Assembly (NCBI GenBank): GCA_017549745.1
Contig: JAFYUA010000110.1
Span: 1 to 13,911, forward strand
Length of the DNA: 13,911 nt
Direction of reading: 5' to 3'
Source: Clostridia bacterium
Lineage (GTDB): Bacteria; Bacillota; Clostridia; UMGS1810
The notes beneath the pieces were generated by a model. That model did not search any database, was not told the DNA's origin, and saw only the letters and a program-made list of their open reading frames with translations. Positions 1 to 6,679 of this stretch are shown one piece after another. The position numbers and the translations under genes were made by a program. Each line of letters opens with the position of its first letter. Positions within the stretch are counted from its first letter, which is position 1.

Positions 1-71
1 CCTATAGCTCAGCAGGATAGAGCGAACGCCTCCTAAGCGTTAGGCCAGTGGTTCGAATCCACTTAGGCGCG
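1..71 (+). tRNA. tRNA-Arg (anticodon CCT), 5' end cut by window
   Basis: Cloverleaf is clear: anticodon stem AACGC/GCGTT encloses the loop CTCCTAA, putting anticodon CCT at 32-34, which reads AGG arginine codons. The T arm contains GGTTCGAATCC. The 3' acceptor strand TAGGCGC (64-70) plus discriminator G71 would need a 5' strand GCGCCTA, but the window begins at CCTA, so about three 5' bases are missing. CCA is not encoded. It is followed after 8 bases by a second tRNA, so this is the tail of a tRNA cluster. Confidence 0.95.
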
Positions 72-79
72 TCATATAC

Positions 80-152
80 CGGGGTGTAGCGCAGCTGGTA
101 GCGCACTAGACTGGGGGTCTAGGGGCCGCAGGTTCAAGTCCTGTCACTCCGA
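80..152 (+). tRNA. tRNA-Pro (anticodon GGG)
   Basis: Acceptor strands CGGGGTG and CACTCCG pair (one G-T wobble), with discriminator A152. The anticodon stem CTAGA/TCTAG encloses the loop CTGGGGG, giving anticodon GGG at 113-115 for proline. The T arm contains GGTTCAAGTCC. CCA is not encoded. Probably co-transcribed with the preceding tRNA-Arg and ended by the hairpin that starts two bases downstream. Confidence 0.95.
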
Positions 153-153
153 T

Positions 154-192
154 AAAAAAGACAATCTATCAATTGATGGATTGTCTTTTTTT
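154..192. terminator. Bidirectional intrinsic terminator (tRNA cluster / McrB-like operon)
   Basis: A-rich 5' arm (154-170) pairs with 175-191 through a long stem with one T-G wobble and an AATT loop at 171-174. The plus strand ends in a run of T, and the minus strand carries the same feature because the left arm begins with six A. It ends the tRNA transcript on the plus strand and the 339-residue gene, whose stop codon (191-193) lies at its edge, on the minus strand. Confidence 0.85.
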
Positions 193-1210
193 ATTTGTTA
201 TTCACAAATCTGAGCATATACCAAAAATATTTGCCGGGATTAGACAGATAATCTTTTATTGATACACAGCAAACACACTTTTTGTTTTTGTATAAAGAAA
301 CCATGCCATTTTCCATGGCAAAAGTGGAGGTACGATAGTGACATGCCACATTATTTCTGCCTGATTCAGCAAGAGCGCGAATCTGACAAAATAATTTGTG
401 CATGATTGGCTCTTTGAAGTTGAGTTCACACACATCACGCGCATTTTTCAGCAACTGCAGGCTGGTGAGCGAAAAAGGCACTCCCCCACCTGACATGACT
501 ATGTCATTTTTGAGCCGTTTCCAGCCTTCAACTCTGAAGAGATAATATAATTCATCAGATTTCTTGGGTATTTCTTTGAGCTCTGAGCGCTTTATCTTTT
601 CGCATGATATCACCTTTGCCCAAAATCTTATGCCTGCATCTTTACCATAGAAATTTTTGGATTGATATATAGCGATATGAGAAATTTCACCCACTTGAGC
701 TTCAAGCTTGCTTACGGGTATGTGATAGAAATTGCCTTCAAGGCAAATGCTGAGTTGTTCTCTGTTGCGAAGAGGGCCAAGCAGCACGCTTCGCTCACTG
801 AAATCGTCATAAGCAGAGTCATGCCTTAAATCTTTAGACACAACTCTACTTTCGAGTGCTGTAATGCACTTGTCATATGATGATGTGATTCGCTGCATAT
901 AAAATTTGTTGCTCATCACACTTTGGCGCACATTATTTCTAACCGATTTGAAAACAGGGCTTGCGAGCATCAATCGCACCTTGCAAAAATCGCTGTATAA
1001 TCTCCTTTGATGTTGTGAAGAGCGCGGTTGAGTTTTCAAAACCAGTATTTTATTATGTATGTTTGTAAAATAGCTTTTTACCAGAGCAATTTCTGATGAA
1101 TCTGACAAAAAATAGCCACTTTTCAAATAATAATCAACCTCTTTGATTAAGATGTCCAAAGCATGTGAAAAATCCAACTCGTCATTACCAGAATGTTGCA
1201 TATCCTTCAT
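191..1210 (-). CDS. Uncharacterised partner of an McrB-like NTPase
   Basis: 339 residues, product not recognised with certainty. Start chosen at the ATG 1208-1210 because AAGGAG lies 8 bases upstream; the start sits inside the end of the upstream NTPase gene (26-base overlap), so translation is probably coupled. Residues about 1-140 look helical and charged. About 150-270 looks like a beta-rich module with 'HIAIYQSKNFYGKDAGIRFW', then R/K-rich strands and 'YYLFRVEGWKRL', reminiscent of segments in proteins encoded beside McrB-type ATPases in restriction-like loci and possibly of a PUA/EVE-like fold. The C-terminal 70 residues include CVCC. I see no clear PD-(D/E)XK catalytic triad, so calling it a McrC-type nuclease would be a guess. 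No signal peptide or membrane segment. The gene neighbour is the main clue to function. Confidence 0.75.
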   Translation of the reverse strand: MKDMQHSGNDELDFSHALDILIKEVDYYLKSGYFLSDSSEIALVKSYFTNIHNKILVLKTQPRSSQHQRRLYSDFCKVRLMLASPVFKSVRNNVRQSVMSNKFYMQRITSSYDKCITALESRVVSKDLRHDSAYDDFSERSVLLGPLRNREQLSICLEGNFYHIPVSKLEAQVGEISHIAIYQSKNFYGKDAGIRFWAKVISCEKIKRSELKEIPKKSDELYYLFRVEGWKRLKNDIVMSGGGVPFSLTSLQLLKNARDVCELNFKEPIMHKLFCQIRALAESGRNNVACHYRTSTFAMENGMVSLYKNKKCVCCVSIKDYLSNPGKYFWYMLRFVNNK

Positions 1211-2333
1211 TTTCGTATCTCCTTAGCATATGTGCAATTTTATCACTGCTGAGAGGATATCGGCAAGTGTGTGAAACCATCATTTGTGTCATTTTGGCAG
1301 ATGAATCGGCAAATTCATCGCTATCATTCTTACCACGCCTGAGGCAATAGCAGAAAAGCTCACACAAAGAATTCTTCACCAGAGTGGTTGGACCATGGAG
1401 CTTGGGAAGAAGCTTTTGAGTAATCATCAAATCCATTATGACATCATCGGCAAAAGCATCATATTTTCGGCTATACAAAAGGAAAAACAAAATAGCATCT
1501 CTTGTGCGAAAAGATATGGGCGAAACCGATTGCAAAATAGTCCTGTTGAGCCTTTGCAAAGAAAAGCTGGTTTCCCGCATAATGTCAAGGTCTGTTCTGC
1601 AATCTATGGCAGTGATATATTCAGCTTTCAGAAAATCATTGTCAACATCTATAGGATTTGCACACCGACGCATGCTCTCCATATCATTTGAAGAAATTGC
1701 AAGGTCAGGGGCTGAAAGCTCTATGACAAAAGCACGGTCAAGCACTCTGTCACAAATTGGATATGATGTTTCATCAGTATTGGCAACAGCAAAAATATAG
1801 AGATTGTCGGGAATCCATATGTCACCATATGTAGTATAGGCTGCTTCGTCATTGCCATAGCTTTGTCGCGACAAAACAAAATCCGAAACGATATTACCGG
1901 CATCATCAAACCATCTGTCAGACATAGCTGCCAGAATTGTCGAAAGATATTGCTCAGGTCTGGCAATATTGAAATCATTGAGGCAAAGAAAATACGGCTT
2001 GGTCTTGTTGGAAATTGCATCTTTCAAAAACGATGTTATGCTCCCTGGAAGAAAGCTACCATCTGAACTTATGTGACCCAAAAGAGGTTCAGAGCTTTGC
2101 CAGTGTGCACCCACATTGACGGATAAAAATCTGCCATTGGCGCGGTTGGCACCCAGACTTTGAGCAAACAGGCGTGCCATGCTCGATTTTCCTGTGCCGC
2201 ATTGACCCGAAAAGATGACAAATTGTTGAGATTTCAGTGATATTATTAAATTGTAAAACAAATCTCTCGGATACTTATACCCACTACTCATAAAATAATC
2301 GCACATGGCGGTTACTGCATCATTTATATTCAC
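1185..2333 (-). CDS. McrB-like AAA+ NTPase
   Basis: Predicted AAA+ NTPase of the McrB/MoxR-like group, 382 residues. Walker A is GQCGTGKS (residues 43-50). The segment VNVGAHWQSSEPLLGHIS is followed by SFLPGSI, the usual 'D/W..P..LLG...G.F.PG' block of this group. The Walker B region reads YFLCLNDFNIAR (116 onward), where relatives normally have LDEMNLAR, so D-E is replaced by N-D. A sensor-like ANTDETS (184-190) and DRVLDRA with candidate arginine fingers follow. There is no N-terminal DNA-reading domain. Start: GTG at 2331-2333 has AGGGAG 8 bases upstream; another in-frame GTG at 2340-2342 abuts that site too closely. McrB proteins power a partner that reads or cuts DNA; the overlapping downstream gene is the obvious partner. 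Whether hydrolysis survives the Walker B change is open. Confidence 0.8.
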   Translation of the reverse strand: MNINDAVTAMCDYFMSSGYKYPRDLFYNLIISLKSQQFVIFSGQCGTGKSSMARLFAQSLGANRANGRFLSVNVGAHWQSSEPLLGHISSDGSFLPGSITSFLKDAISNKTKPYFLCLNDFNIARPEQYLSTILAAMSDRWFDDAGNIVSDFVLSRQSYGNDEAAYTTYGDIWIPDNLYIFAVANTDETSYPICDRVLDRAFVIELSAPDLAISSNDMESMRRCANPIDVDNDFLKAEYITAIDCRTDLDIMRETSFSLQRLNRTILQSVSPISFRTRDAILFFLLYSRKYDAFADDVIMDLMITQKLLPKLHGPTTLVKNSLCELFCYCLRRGKNDSDEFADSSAKMTQMMVSHTCRYPLSSDKIAHMLRRYENEGYATFW

Positions 2334-2357
2334 AACTCTCACTCCCTGCCGTCATAT

Positions 2358-2388
2358 ATAAAAATACAGAGGGTATTCACGCCCCCTG
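2358..2388 (-). terminator. Probable terminator after the DUF1858 gene
   Basis: On the minus strand CAGGGGG (2382-2388) pairs with CCCTCTG (2367-2373) around an 8-base loop with one G-T wobble, followed by TATTTTTATAT. It lies between the DUF1858 stop and the NTPase start, so it would separate the two units, although no convincing separate promoter for the NTPase is visible in the short remaining gap. Confidence 0.5.
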
Positions 2389-2399
2389 CATTTCAGATA

Positions 2400-2603
2400 T
2401 TATTTATCTTTAAGATAATCGTTGAGCTTTTCAACGAGTTCGTCAGCATCTACGCCATGTACTGCACAAGCCTCTTCGATAGTTTCGCCGCTTGCAGATG
2501 GGCAGCCAAGACAATGCATACCGATTTCGAAAAAGAAAGGTGCGGTGCCTTCGTCAAGTCTGAGAACATCAATGATGATGGTATCCTTTGTTACTGAAGC
2601 CAT
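2400..2603 (-). CDS. DUF1858 domain protein (hybrid-cluster-protein-associated redox disulfide type)
   Basis: A 67-residue protein that is essentially one DUF1858 domain. It opens with VTKDTIIIDVLRL, then FFEIGMHCLGCPSASGETIEEACAVHGVD in outline, with the paired cysteines C-L-G-C (residues about 32-35) as the presumed redox or metal site, and ends with an acidic helix. Members are small cytoplasmic proteins common in anaerobes and often linked to hybrid cluster protein and redox stress; the biochemical role is not settled. ATG at 2601-2603 has AAAGGAG 8 bases upstream and a consensus-like promoter at 2639-2667, so this is a single-gene unit. Confidence 0.9.
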   Translation of the reverse strand: MASVTKDTIIIDVLRLDEGTAPFFFEIGMHCLGCPSASGETIEEACAVHGVDADELVEKLNDYLKDK

Positions 2604-2638
2604 AATATAATCTCCTTTCGATTGTTTGTTATAATTAC

Positions 2639-2667
2639 ATTATATACTCACTCAGGGAAAAATGCAA
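2639..2667 (-). promoter_or_regulatory. Sigma-A-type promoter of the DUF1858 gene
   Basis: Minus strand TTGCAT (2662-2667), 17-base spacer, TATAAT (2639-2644). The start codon lies about 35 bases downstream of the -10 box. Confidence 0.75.
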
Positions 2668-2727
2668 GAAAAAGGTTGTATAATTTAGTAATGCTCCATG
2701 CATATATTTTTGCCGTATTCGCACAAA

Positions 2728-3579
2728 TCATTCACTCATCATAAACTGTTTTAATTCGTCTATTTTTGAAACAACATCACTATAACCCTCGTCATACATC
2801 ATCTGAAGCTTTGTCGGATTTTTTTCTGTGCGACTCCATCCTACAGTAGTTTTCGGACAAAAAACAAAAGCAGAGCCTTCTTTTTGTTTATCTCGCAAAA
2901 AGCTGCGGCTATCGTTATATATGTTGCTCCTGTTTTTCAGTGTTTGGGCAAAGTTTCTTTTTTTGAGATACAAAAATGAAGAAATAGCGACATCTGCTTC
3001 AGCCTGTTTTTGGTAAGTTTCTTCTCTTGAAAGGATAGTGATTATTTTGTCACATCCTTCTTGGAAAGCAAATTTAACAGGCAACGGGTCTGCGCATCCA
3101 CCATCGAAATATTCTTTGTCATCAATTTTGACAGGAGCAAACATAAGCGGCAACGCACAGCTTGCCTGAACAATGCGCCATGTTTTGTCTATACCGTTCA
3201 ATGGTAAGTATTCGGGCTTACCGGTGTCGAGATTGGTGACAACGGCATAAACTTTGCCCCTATATTGTTTAAATGAATCATAATCAAAAGGTACGAGCTT
3301 ATTGGGAATCTGATTGAATATGAAATCTCTGTTGTAATAACTGCGATTATCTTTTTTGAACATATATCTCAATCCCATATAACGCTTATCGGGAATATAT
3401 TTCAGACCAAGCTCAAGACTTCGCCGTTTCTGCCCTGATATGTACGATGCGGCATTGGCAATCCCCGCAGAAACTCCAACCATGAAATCAACCTTGATGC
3501 CATAATCAATAAATGCATCAAGCACACCAACGCAATAGTATGTGCGATTGGCACCGCCTTCTACAACAAGACCAAGCAT
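2728..3579 (-). CDS. Patatin-like phospholipase family protein
   Basis: 283 residues, the normal length for single-domain bacterial patatin-like hydrolases (YjjU-type). The N-terminus has EGGANRTYYCVGVLDAF, equivalent to the oxyanion loop EGGGxRG of relatives but with Ala and Thr replacing two glycines; Arg12 is kept. The nucleophile elbow is GVSAG (35-39, Ser37) and the catalytic aspartate is in YFDGG (Asp159), so the Ser-Asp dyad is intact. No signal peptide, so it is probably cytoplasmic and acts on lipid or thioester substrates that the sequence does not identify. ATG at 3577-3579 has AAGGAG 8 bases upstream. It is transcribed divergently from a TetR-type regulator that may control it. 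I see no convincing terminator behind it. Confidence 0.9.
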   Translation of the reverse strand: MLGLVVEGGANRTYYCVGVLDAFIDYGIKVDFMVGVSAGIANAASYISGQKRRSLELGLKYIPDKRYMGLRYMFKKDNRSYYNRDFIFNQIPNKLVPFDYDSFKQYRGKVYAVVTNLDTGKPEYLPLNGIDKTWRIVQASCALPLMFAPVKIDDKEYFDGGCADPLPVKFAFQEGCDKIITILSREETYQKQAEADVAISSFLYLKKRNFAQTLKNRSNIYNDSRSFLRDKQKEGSAFVFCPKTTVGWSRTEKNPTKLQMMYDEGYSDVVSKIDELKQFMMSE

Positions 3580-3612
3580 GGCTTCAACTCCTTACTACTA
3601 TAAGTGAAAAAT

Positions 3613-3641
3613 ATTATAACACTTTCTTGAAAAAAAGTCAA
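3613..3641 (-). promoter_or_regulatory. Sigma-A-type promoter of the patatin-like gene
   Basis: Minus strand TTGACT (3636-3641), 17-base spacer, TATAAT (3613-3618). Confidence 0.75.
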
Positions 3642-3665
3642 AAACATAAATTTTAATAAAACAGA

Positions 3666-3693
3666 TTGACAAACACGAAATTTGTGATATAAT
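3666..3693 (+). promoter_or_regulatory. Promoter of the TetR-type regulator, with possible operator
   Basis: TTGACA (3666-3671), 16-base spacer, TATAAT (3688-3693). The spacer holds an inverted repeat ACAAA-N7-TTTGT (3669-3685), in the right place for an autorepression operator, but five-base arms in AT-rich DNA are weak evidence. The divergent patatin promoter begins about 25 bases away, so one bound regulator could affect both. Confidence 0.7.
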
Positions 3694-3747
3694 GACCTTG
3701 GCACAGCATGTGCTAAACGGTTAAGCAGTTGCTTTAGGAGATTTAAA

Positions 3748-4335
3748 ATGAACAAAAGCGAAACCCAACTTATTCAGGATTCAATCAGTGAAGAAATCAT
3801 TGTAATAGCCACAAGGCTTGTAAAAAGCGAGGGGGCACACAATGTTACCGTGAGAAAAATACTCAAGGAGCTTGGTGCCACAAACCGCGTGTTTTACAAC
3901 AGATATCACAACATAGCCGAAGTGCTCGAGATTGTGTACAAAAATTCTGTCTACAGAATGCACAATGCATTGAAAAAAGAATATGAGCCTGGGCAGGATT
4001 TTTTTGAATATGTGACGCACATTGCCACTCTTGCTCTTACAAACACATATGAAATCAACCTGTATTTCAGCAGCTATATGTTTGAACATGCAAACATTAC
4101 TACATTCAATTGTGAATGGTGGACCTCAAGAATCAAAGAACTCATTGAAATAGGAAAGAAAAACAATCTCATCAGAGCTGATGTAGACTCTGACGCGCTG
4201 AGCTACAGTGTGTGGTGCTTTTGCAGGGGATATAATGCAGACTCGGTAATCAGGGAAGTGTCGCTCAAAGAGGCAATAAAGAGCTTCCGCTATGGATTTT
4301 CAATTTTGCTGGATGGAATAAAAAATCAAGGCTGA
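3748..4335 (+). CDS. TetR/AcrR-family transcriptional regulator
   Basis: 195 residues, typical TetR length. The N-terminal DNA-binding domain is clear: a helix with IVIATRLVKSEGAHNVTV, then KILKELGATNRVFYNRYHN, with the recognition helix at about 43-53. The C-terminal two thirds is helical and variable, as expected for the ligand and dimer domain; it has several aromatic and Cys residues but no recognisable ligand signature. ATG at 3748 follows TTAGGAG with a 9-base gap. Divergent from the patatin-like gene, which is the likely target by position, together with its own promoter. It ends at a hairpin shared with the convergent PAP2 gene. Confidence 0.9.
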   Translation: MNKSETQLIQDSISEEIIVIATRLVKSEGAHNVTVRKILKELGATNRVFYNRYHNIAEVLEIVYKNSVYRMHNALKKEYEPGQDFFEYVTHIATLALTNTYEINLYFSSYMFEHANITTFNCEWWTSRIKELIEIGKKNNLIRADVDSDALSYSVWCFCRGYNADSVIREVSLKEAIKSFRYGFSILLDGIKNQG

Positions 4336-4339
4336 TAAC

Positions 4340-4387
4340 AAAAGATGTGAGACCAAAAGCTTAACTTTTTGGTCCCACATCTTTTTT
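4340..4387. terminator. Bidirectional terminator between tetR-type gene and PAP2 gene
   Basis: AAAAGATGTG (4340-4349) and GACCAAAA (4351-4358) pair with TTTTTGGTC and CACATCTTTT on the right side (4366-4385), with a single mismatch (A4350/C4375) and a small bulge. T-runs follow on both strands. The right arm is also the last codons of the PAP2 gene, whose stop codon lies in the loop. Confidence 0.9.
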
Positions 4388-4906
4388 GGCTTTTTCTAAT
4401 ATATAATAAGCTATAATTGCAACCAGCAAGCCACAAAGGATTCCACCAAGCACATCTGTAGGATAGTGCACATACAGATACAAGCGCGAAAATGCGATGA
4501 TAGCTGCCACGCCCAATAGCACACTCCCCCACTTTTTGTTGAATAAAAACACAGACACTGCAGCAGCAAATGAAGCAGCTGTGTGCCCCGATGGAAACGA
4601 AAAATCCCTGGGTGCGTTTATCAAAAGCTCTATGTCACTCTTTAGTACAAAAGGGCGAGCTCTTGCCACCAATGGCTTGATGGTTATATTGACAAGCAGC
4701 AAATCCAGAACAAGAGCGAGCGCAACACAGGCTCCGATTTTTCGTGTTTTTTTGACAGAGAGCAAAATAAGTGTAAGCACAATCCACAAAAATCCGTTTT
4801 CACCCAAAAGAGTGAAAAACACCATAATCTTATCGAGATATTCATTTTTTAAAGCAGAAATAGAATCCAGCAAAGAAAAATCAAAATTTAATATAACATT
4901 ATTCAT
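4361..4906 (-). CDS. PAP2-superfamily membrane phosphatase
   Basis: 181 residues with about five hydrophobic segments and the full acid phosphatase signature: KPLVARARP (Lys77, Arg84), FPSGHTA (105-108, His108) and SRLYLYVHYPTD (Arg141, His147, Asp151). Proteins of this size in Gram-positives dephosphorylate undecaprenyl pyrophosphate (BcrC-like) or phosphatidylglycerol phosphate/phosphatidate; sequence alone does not separate these. ATG at 4904-4906 has AAAGGA 8 bases upstream. It overlaps the end of the upstream FliB-type gene by 8 bases, so it is the third gene of an operon led by the alarmone synthetase. The last codons form one arm of the shared terminator. Confidence 0.9.
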   Translation of the reverse strand: MNNVILNFDFSLLDSISALKNEYLDKIMVFFTLLGENGFLWIVLTLILLSVKKTRKIGACVALALVLDLLLVNITIKPLVARARPFVLKSDIELLINAPRDFSFPSGHTAASFAAAVSVFLFNKKWGSVLLGVAAIIAFSRLYLYVHYPTDVLGGILCGLLVAIIAYYILEKAKKDVGPKS

Positions 4907-5828
4907 TTTTACATTCCTTTAATTTTTCAATCAACAAATCATAATTTTCGTCAGAATACTCAACTTCGGCAGAGTACATTCTTGCTACATCAATGAGAGT
5001 TTCGAGGTCAAAATCGTGACTGCACATTGTTAAAGCCTGAATGATTTTGAGGCTGAAGAATGCATAACATATAACCGCGCAGAACTTTGCATCATCATCT
5101 TCACAGCAAAGATGCCTGTATATAAAATAATGGCAAAGATTGTTCAGAGCATTTTTCCATTCAAATTCATCATTGAAATCCTTGCGTGAATTTTTCAAGT
5201 TTCTAAGAAGCTTGGGCCACTCACTGTCCAGATGTTCAAAGGTCAACAGGATATCTACACATTCGTCTAATGAAAGAGGCGGATATGTGACAGAAAATTG
5301 CTTTTCGAGAATATGTAATTTTTCATCAAGAGAAGTATCGATATCTTGTATTACATCAAATATTTTTTGCCTGCGTTCAAAAAAGTCAAGCTCAACCTCA
5401 TTGTAAAATTCATCACCGCCATCATCTTCCAAAATGATATTACCGCTATGGCGTATAATTATTCTTGCAGCCTCTTCACAACAAAGCCCTATGCCCAATT
5501 CTATGCGGTCAGAATAATAATTGCGGTAGCGCGGATGGTCATTGCATATGTCACACAATAAATCATCGCCCGCTTCCTTTATAAGCTCACACAAGCCGTC
5601 TTCGCACAAGAAAGGGCACCTGTCACCCTCGCCCAAAATGAAATGAGCGTCACCACCATTTATATCAATGTACGATTTCAGTTTGCGACCCAACTCGCCA
5701 TGAAGTGCATTATATTTTGCCAAGGTGAACTCGTCGATATCAATCTCCCAACCAATGCAGCAATTGTGCACACATTTGCCTGCAATACAGCAAAATTCAT
5801 TATAATACTGCGGTGAAACTGTCTTCAT
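4899..5828 (-). CDS. fliB: FliB-family / CxxCxxCC-type cysteine cluster protein
   Basis: 309 residues from the ATG at 5826-5828. An upstream in-frame ATG (5924) would overlap the previous gene by 79 bases; the family's usual N-terminus (MKTVSPQYYNEF) and a GGGGG ribosome site support the shorter form. The cysteine pattern is that of PF03692: Cys13/14, 19, 23/24, then 71, 75, 80, 92, 95 and 116/117, probably holding an iron-sulfur cluster or other metal. Members are annotated as flagellin lysine N-methylase after Salmonella FliB, but no flagellar gene occurs in this window, so the target here is unknown. The C-terminal half is helical and acidic. It lies 17 bases after the alarmone synthetase and overlaps the PAP2 gene. 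Confidence 0.8.
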   Translation of the reverse strand: MKTVSPQYYNEFCCIAGKCVHNCCIGWEIDIDEFTLAKYNALHGELGRKLKSYIDINGGDAHFILGEGDRCPFLCEDGLCELIKEAGDDLLCDICNDHPRYRNYYSDRIELGIGLCCEEAARIIIRHSGNIILEDDGGDEFYNEVELDFFERRQKIFDVIQDIDTSLDEKLHILEKQFSVTYPPLSLDECVDILLTFEHLDSEWPKLLRNLKNSRKDFNDEFEWKNALNNLCHYFIYRHLCCEDDDAKFCAVICYAFFSLKIIQALTMCSHDFDLETLIDVARMYSAEVEYSDENYDLLIEKLKECKNE

Positions 5829-5845
5829 ATAATCCCCCGTGAAAG

Positions 5846-6544
5846 TTACTCTTTGGAAAGCTGTGATATCGTCTGATTGATTTTTTGCATTTTTAAATCT
5901 GTAAGAGCAATGATTTCGGCACATTCTGCAAGTTCTTTTTCGAGAACTTGTGCTCCGTCTATATCCTTTTTGTAGCGCATCTTATGCTCCAGACTTGCCC
6001 AAAAATCCATTGCAATGGTGCGCAGCTGAACTTCTACACGCATATTCTTTTTGCGATTTGAAAAGAACACGGGCACTTCAACTATGATGTGATAGCTACG
6101 ATAGCCGTTGGGCTTGGGGTTTTTGATATAATCCTTTACTTCAATCAAAGTCACATCGTCCTGACTTGTGAACATATCGGCAATCATGTATATATCGTCT
6201 ATAAAAGAGCAGATAACGCGCACTCCCGCAACATCGTTGAGATTTTCAAGTATGGATTCCATTGTCATGGGAAGATTTCTGCGTTCCAGTTTGTCCATGA
6301 TGCTATTGGGATTTTTCACGCGCGATTTAATCATTTCGATAGGATTTCTTTTATACGCCACCGAAAAGTCATCATTTAAAACCTCAAATTTTGTGCGTAC
6401 TTCTTTAATGGCAGAGCTATACATCATCATAAACTCCGAAAAGCCTGCAAATCGATTCTTTAGTGTTTCTCTGTCGATATTGGCAGGGAACAGCGGCGTT
6501 TCAGAAGAAATAAATGTTTTGTGAAGGTCTCTTTCTAAATTCAT
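5846..6544 (-). CDS. Small alarmone synthetase, GTP pyrophosphokinase (RelA/SpoT domain)
   Basis: 232 residues, the size of stand-alone (p)ppGpp synthetases such as YjbM/YwaC, with no hydrolase, TGS or ACT domain. Synthetase motifs are complete: RVKNPNSIMDKLERR (75-89), NDVAGVRVIC with metal-binding Asp104, the G-loop PNGYRSYH (145-152), and VEVQLRT with catalytic Glu171, then a C-terminal helix. It transfers pyrophosphate from ATP to GTP or GDP in the cytoplasm. Start: ATG at 6542-6544 has AGGAGG 8 bases upstream, better than an in-frame TTG two codons earlier. First gene of an operon with the FliB-type and PAP2 genes, with its own promoter at 6567-6595. Confidence 0.92.
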   Translation of the reverse strand: MNLERDLHKTFISSETPLFPANIDRETLKNRFAGFSEFMMMYSSAIKEVRTKFEVLNDDFSVAYKRNPIEMIKSRVKNPNSIMDKLERRNLPMTMESILENLNDVAGVRVICSFIDDIYMIADMFTSQDDVTLIEVKDYIKNPKPNGYRSYHIIVEVPVFFSNRKKNMRVEVQLRTIAMDFWASLEHKMRYKKDIDGAQVLEKELAECAEIIALTDLKMQKINQTISQLSKE

Positions 6545-6566
6545 GGTCAATCCCTCCTCTGAAACA

Positions 6567-6595
6567 ATTATAACATATCGGGCAATTTTTGTGAA
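6567..6595 (-). promoter_or_regulatory. Promoter of the alarmone synthetase operon
   Basis: Minus strand TTCACA (6590-6595), 17-base spacer, TATAAT (6567-6572). The -35 box lies within the left arm of an 11-base inverted repeat. Confidence 0.7.
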
Positions 6596-6621
6596 TAGAA
6601 ACTAATAAAAATTCACAAAAA
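6586..6621. repeat. Inverted repeat between divergent alarmone synthetase and rubrerythrin genes
   Basis: TTTTTGTGAAT (6586-6596) is repeated exactly in inverted form as ATTCACAAAAA (6611-6621), separated by 14 bases. It covers the -35 box of the leftward promoter and lies just upstream of the rightward promoter, so it is placed like an operator. Confidence 0.6.
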
Positions 6622-6622
6622 G

Positions 6623-6652
6623 TTTAATTATGAAATTTTTGGATATTATAAT
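6623..6652 (+). promoter_or_regulatory. Probable promoter of rubrerythrin gene
   Basis: TATAAT at 6647-6652 with a weak -35 TTTAAT (6623-6628) 18 bases upstream. The ribosome site and start codon follow about 20-28 bases later. Confidence 0.55.
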
Positions 6653-6679
6653 TACAGAAAACAAACAGGAGGTTTATAC

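Noticed and set aside
4899..5924. Longer 341-residue start for the FliB-type gene
   Set aside because: It would overlap the alarmone synthetase gene by 79 bases, has no ribosome site, and adds 32 residues unlike the family; the ATG at 5828 gives the typical N-terminus.
6640..6660. Possible PerR box upstream of rubrerythrin
   Set aside because: ATTATAAT resembles one half, but the second half does not match the TTATAAT-N-ATTATAA consensus; it is better explained as the -10 box.
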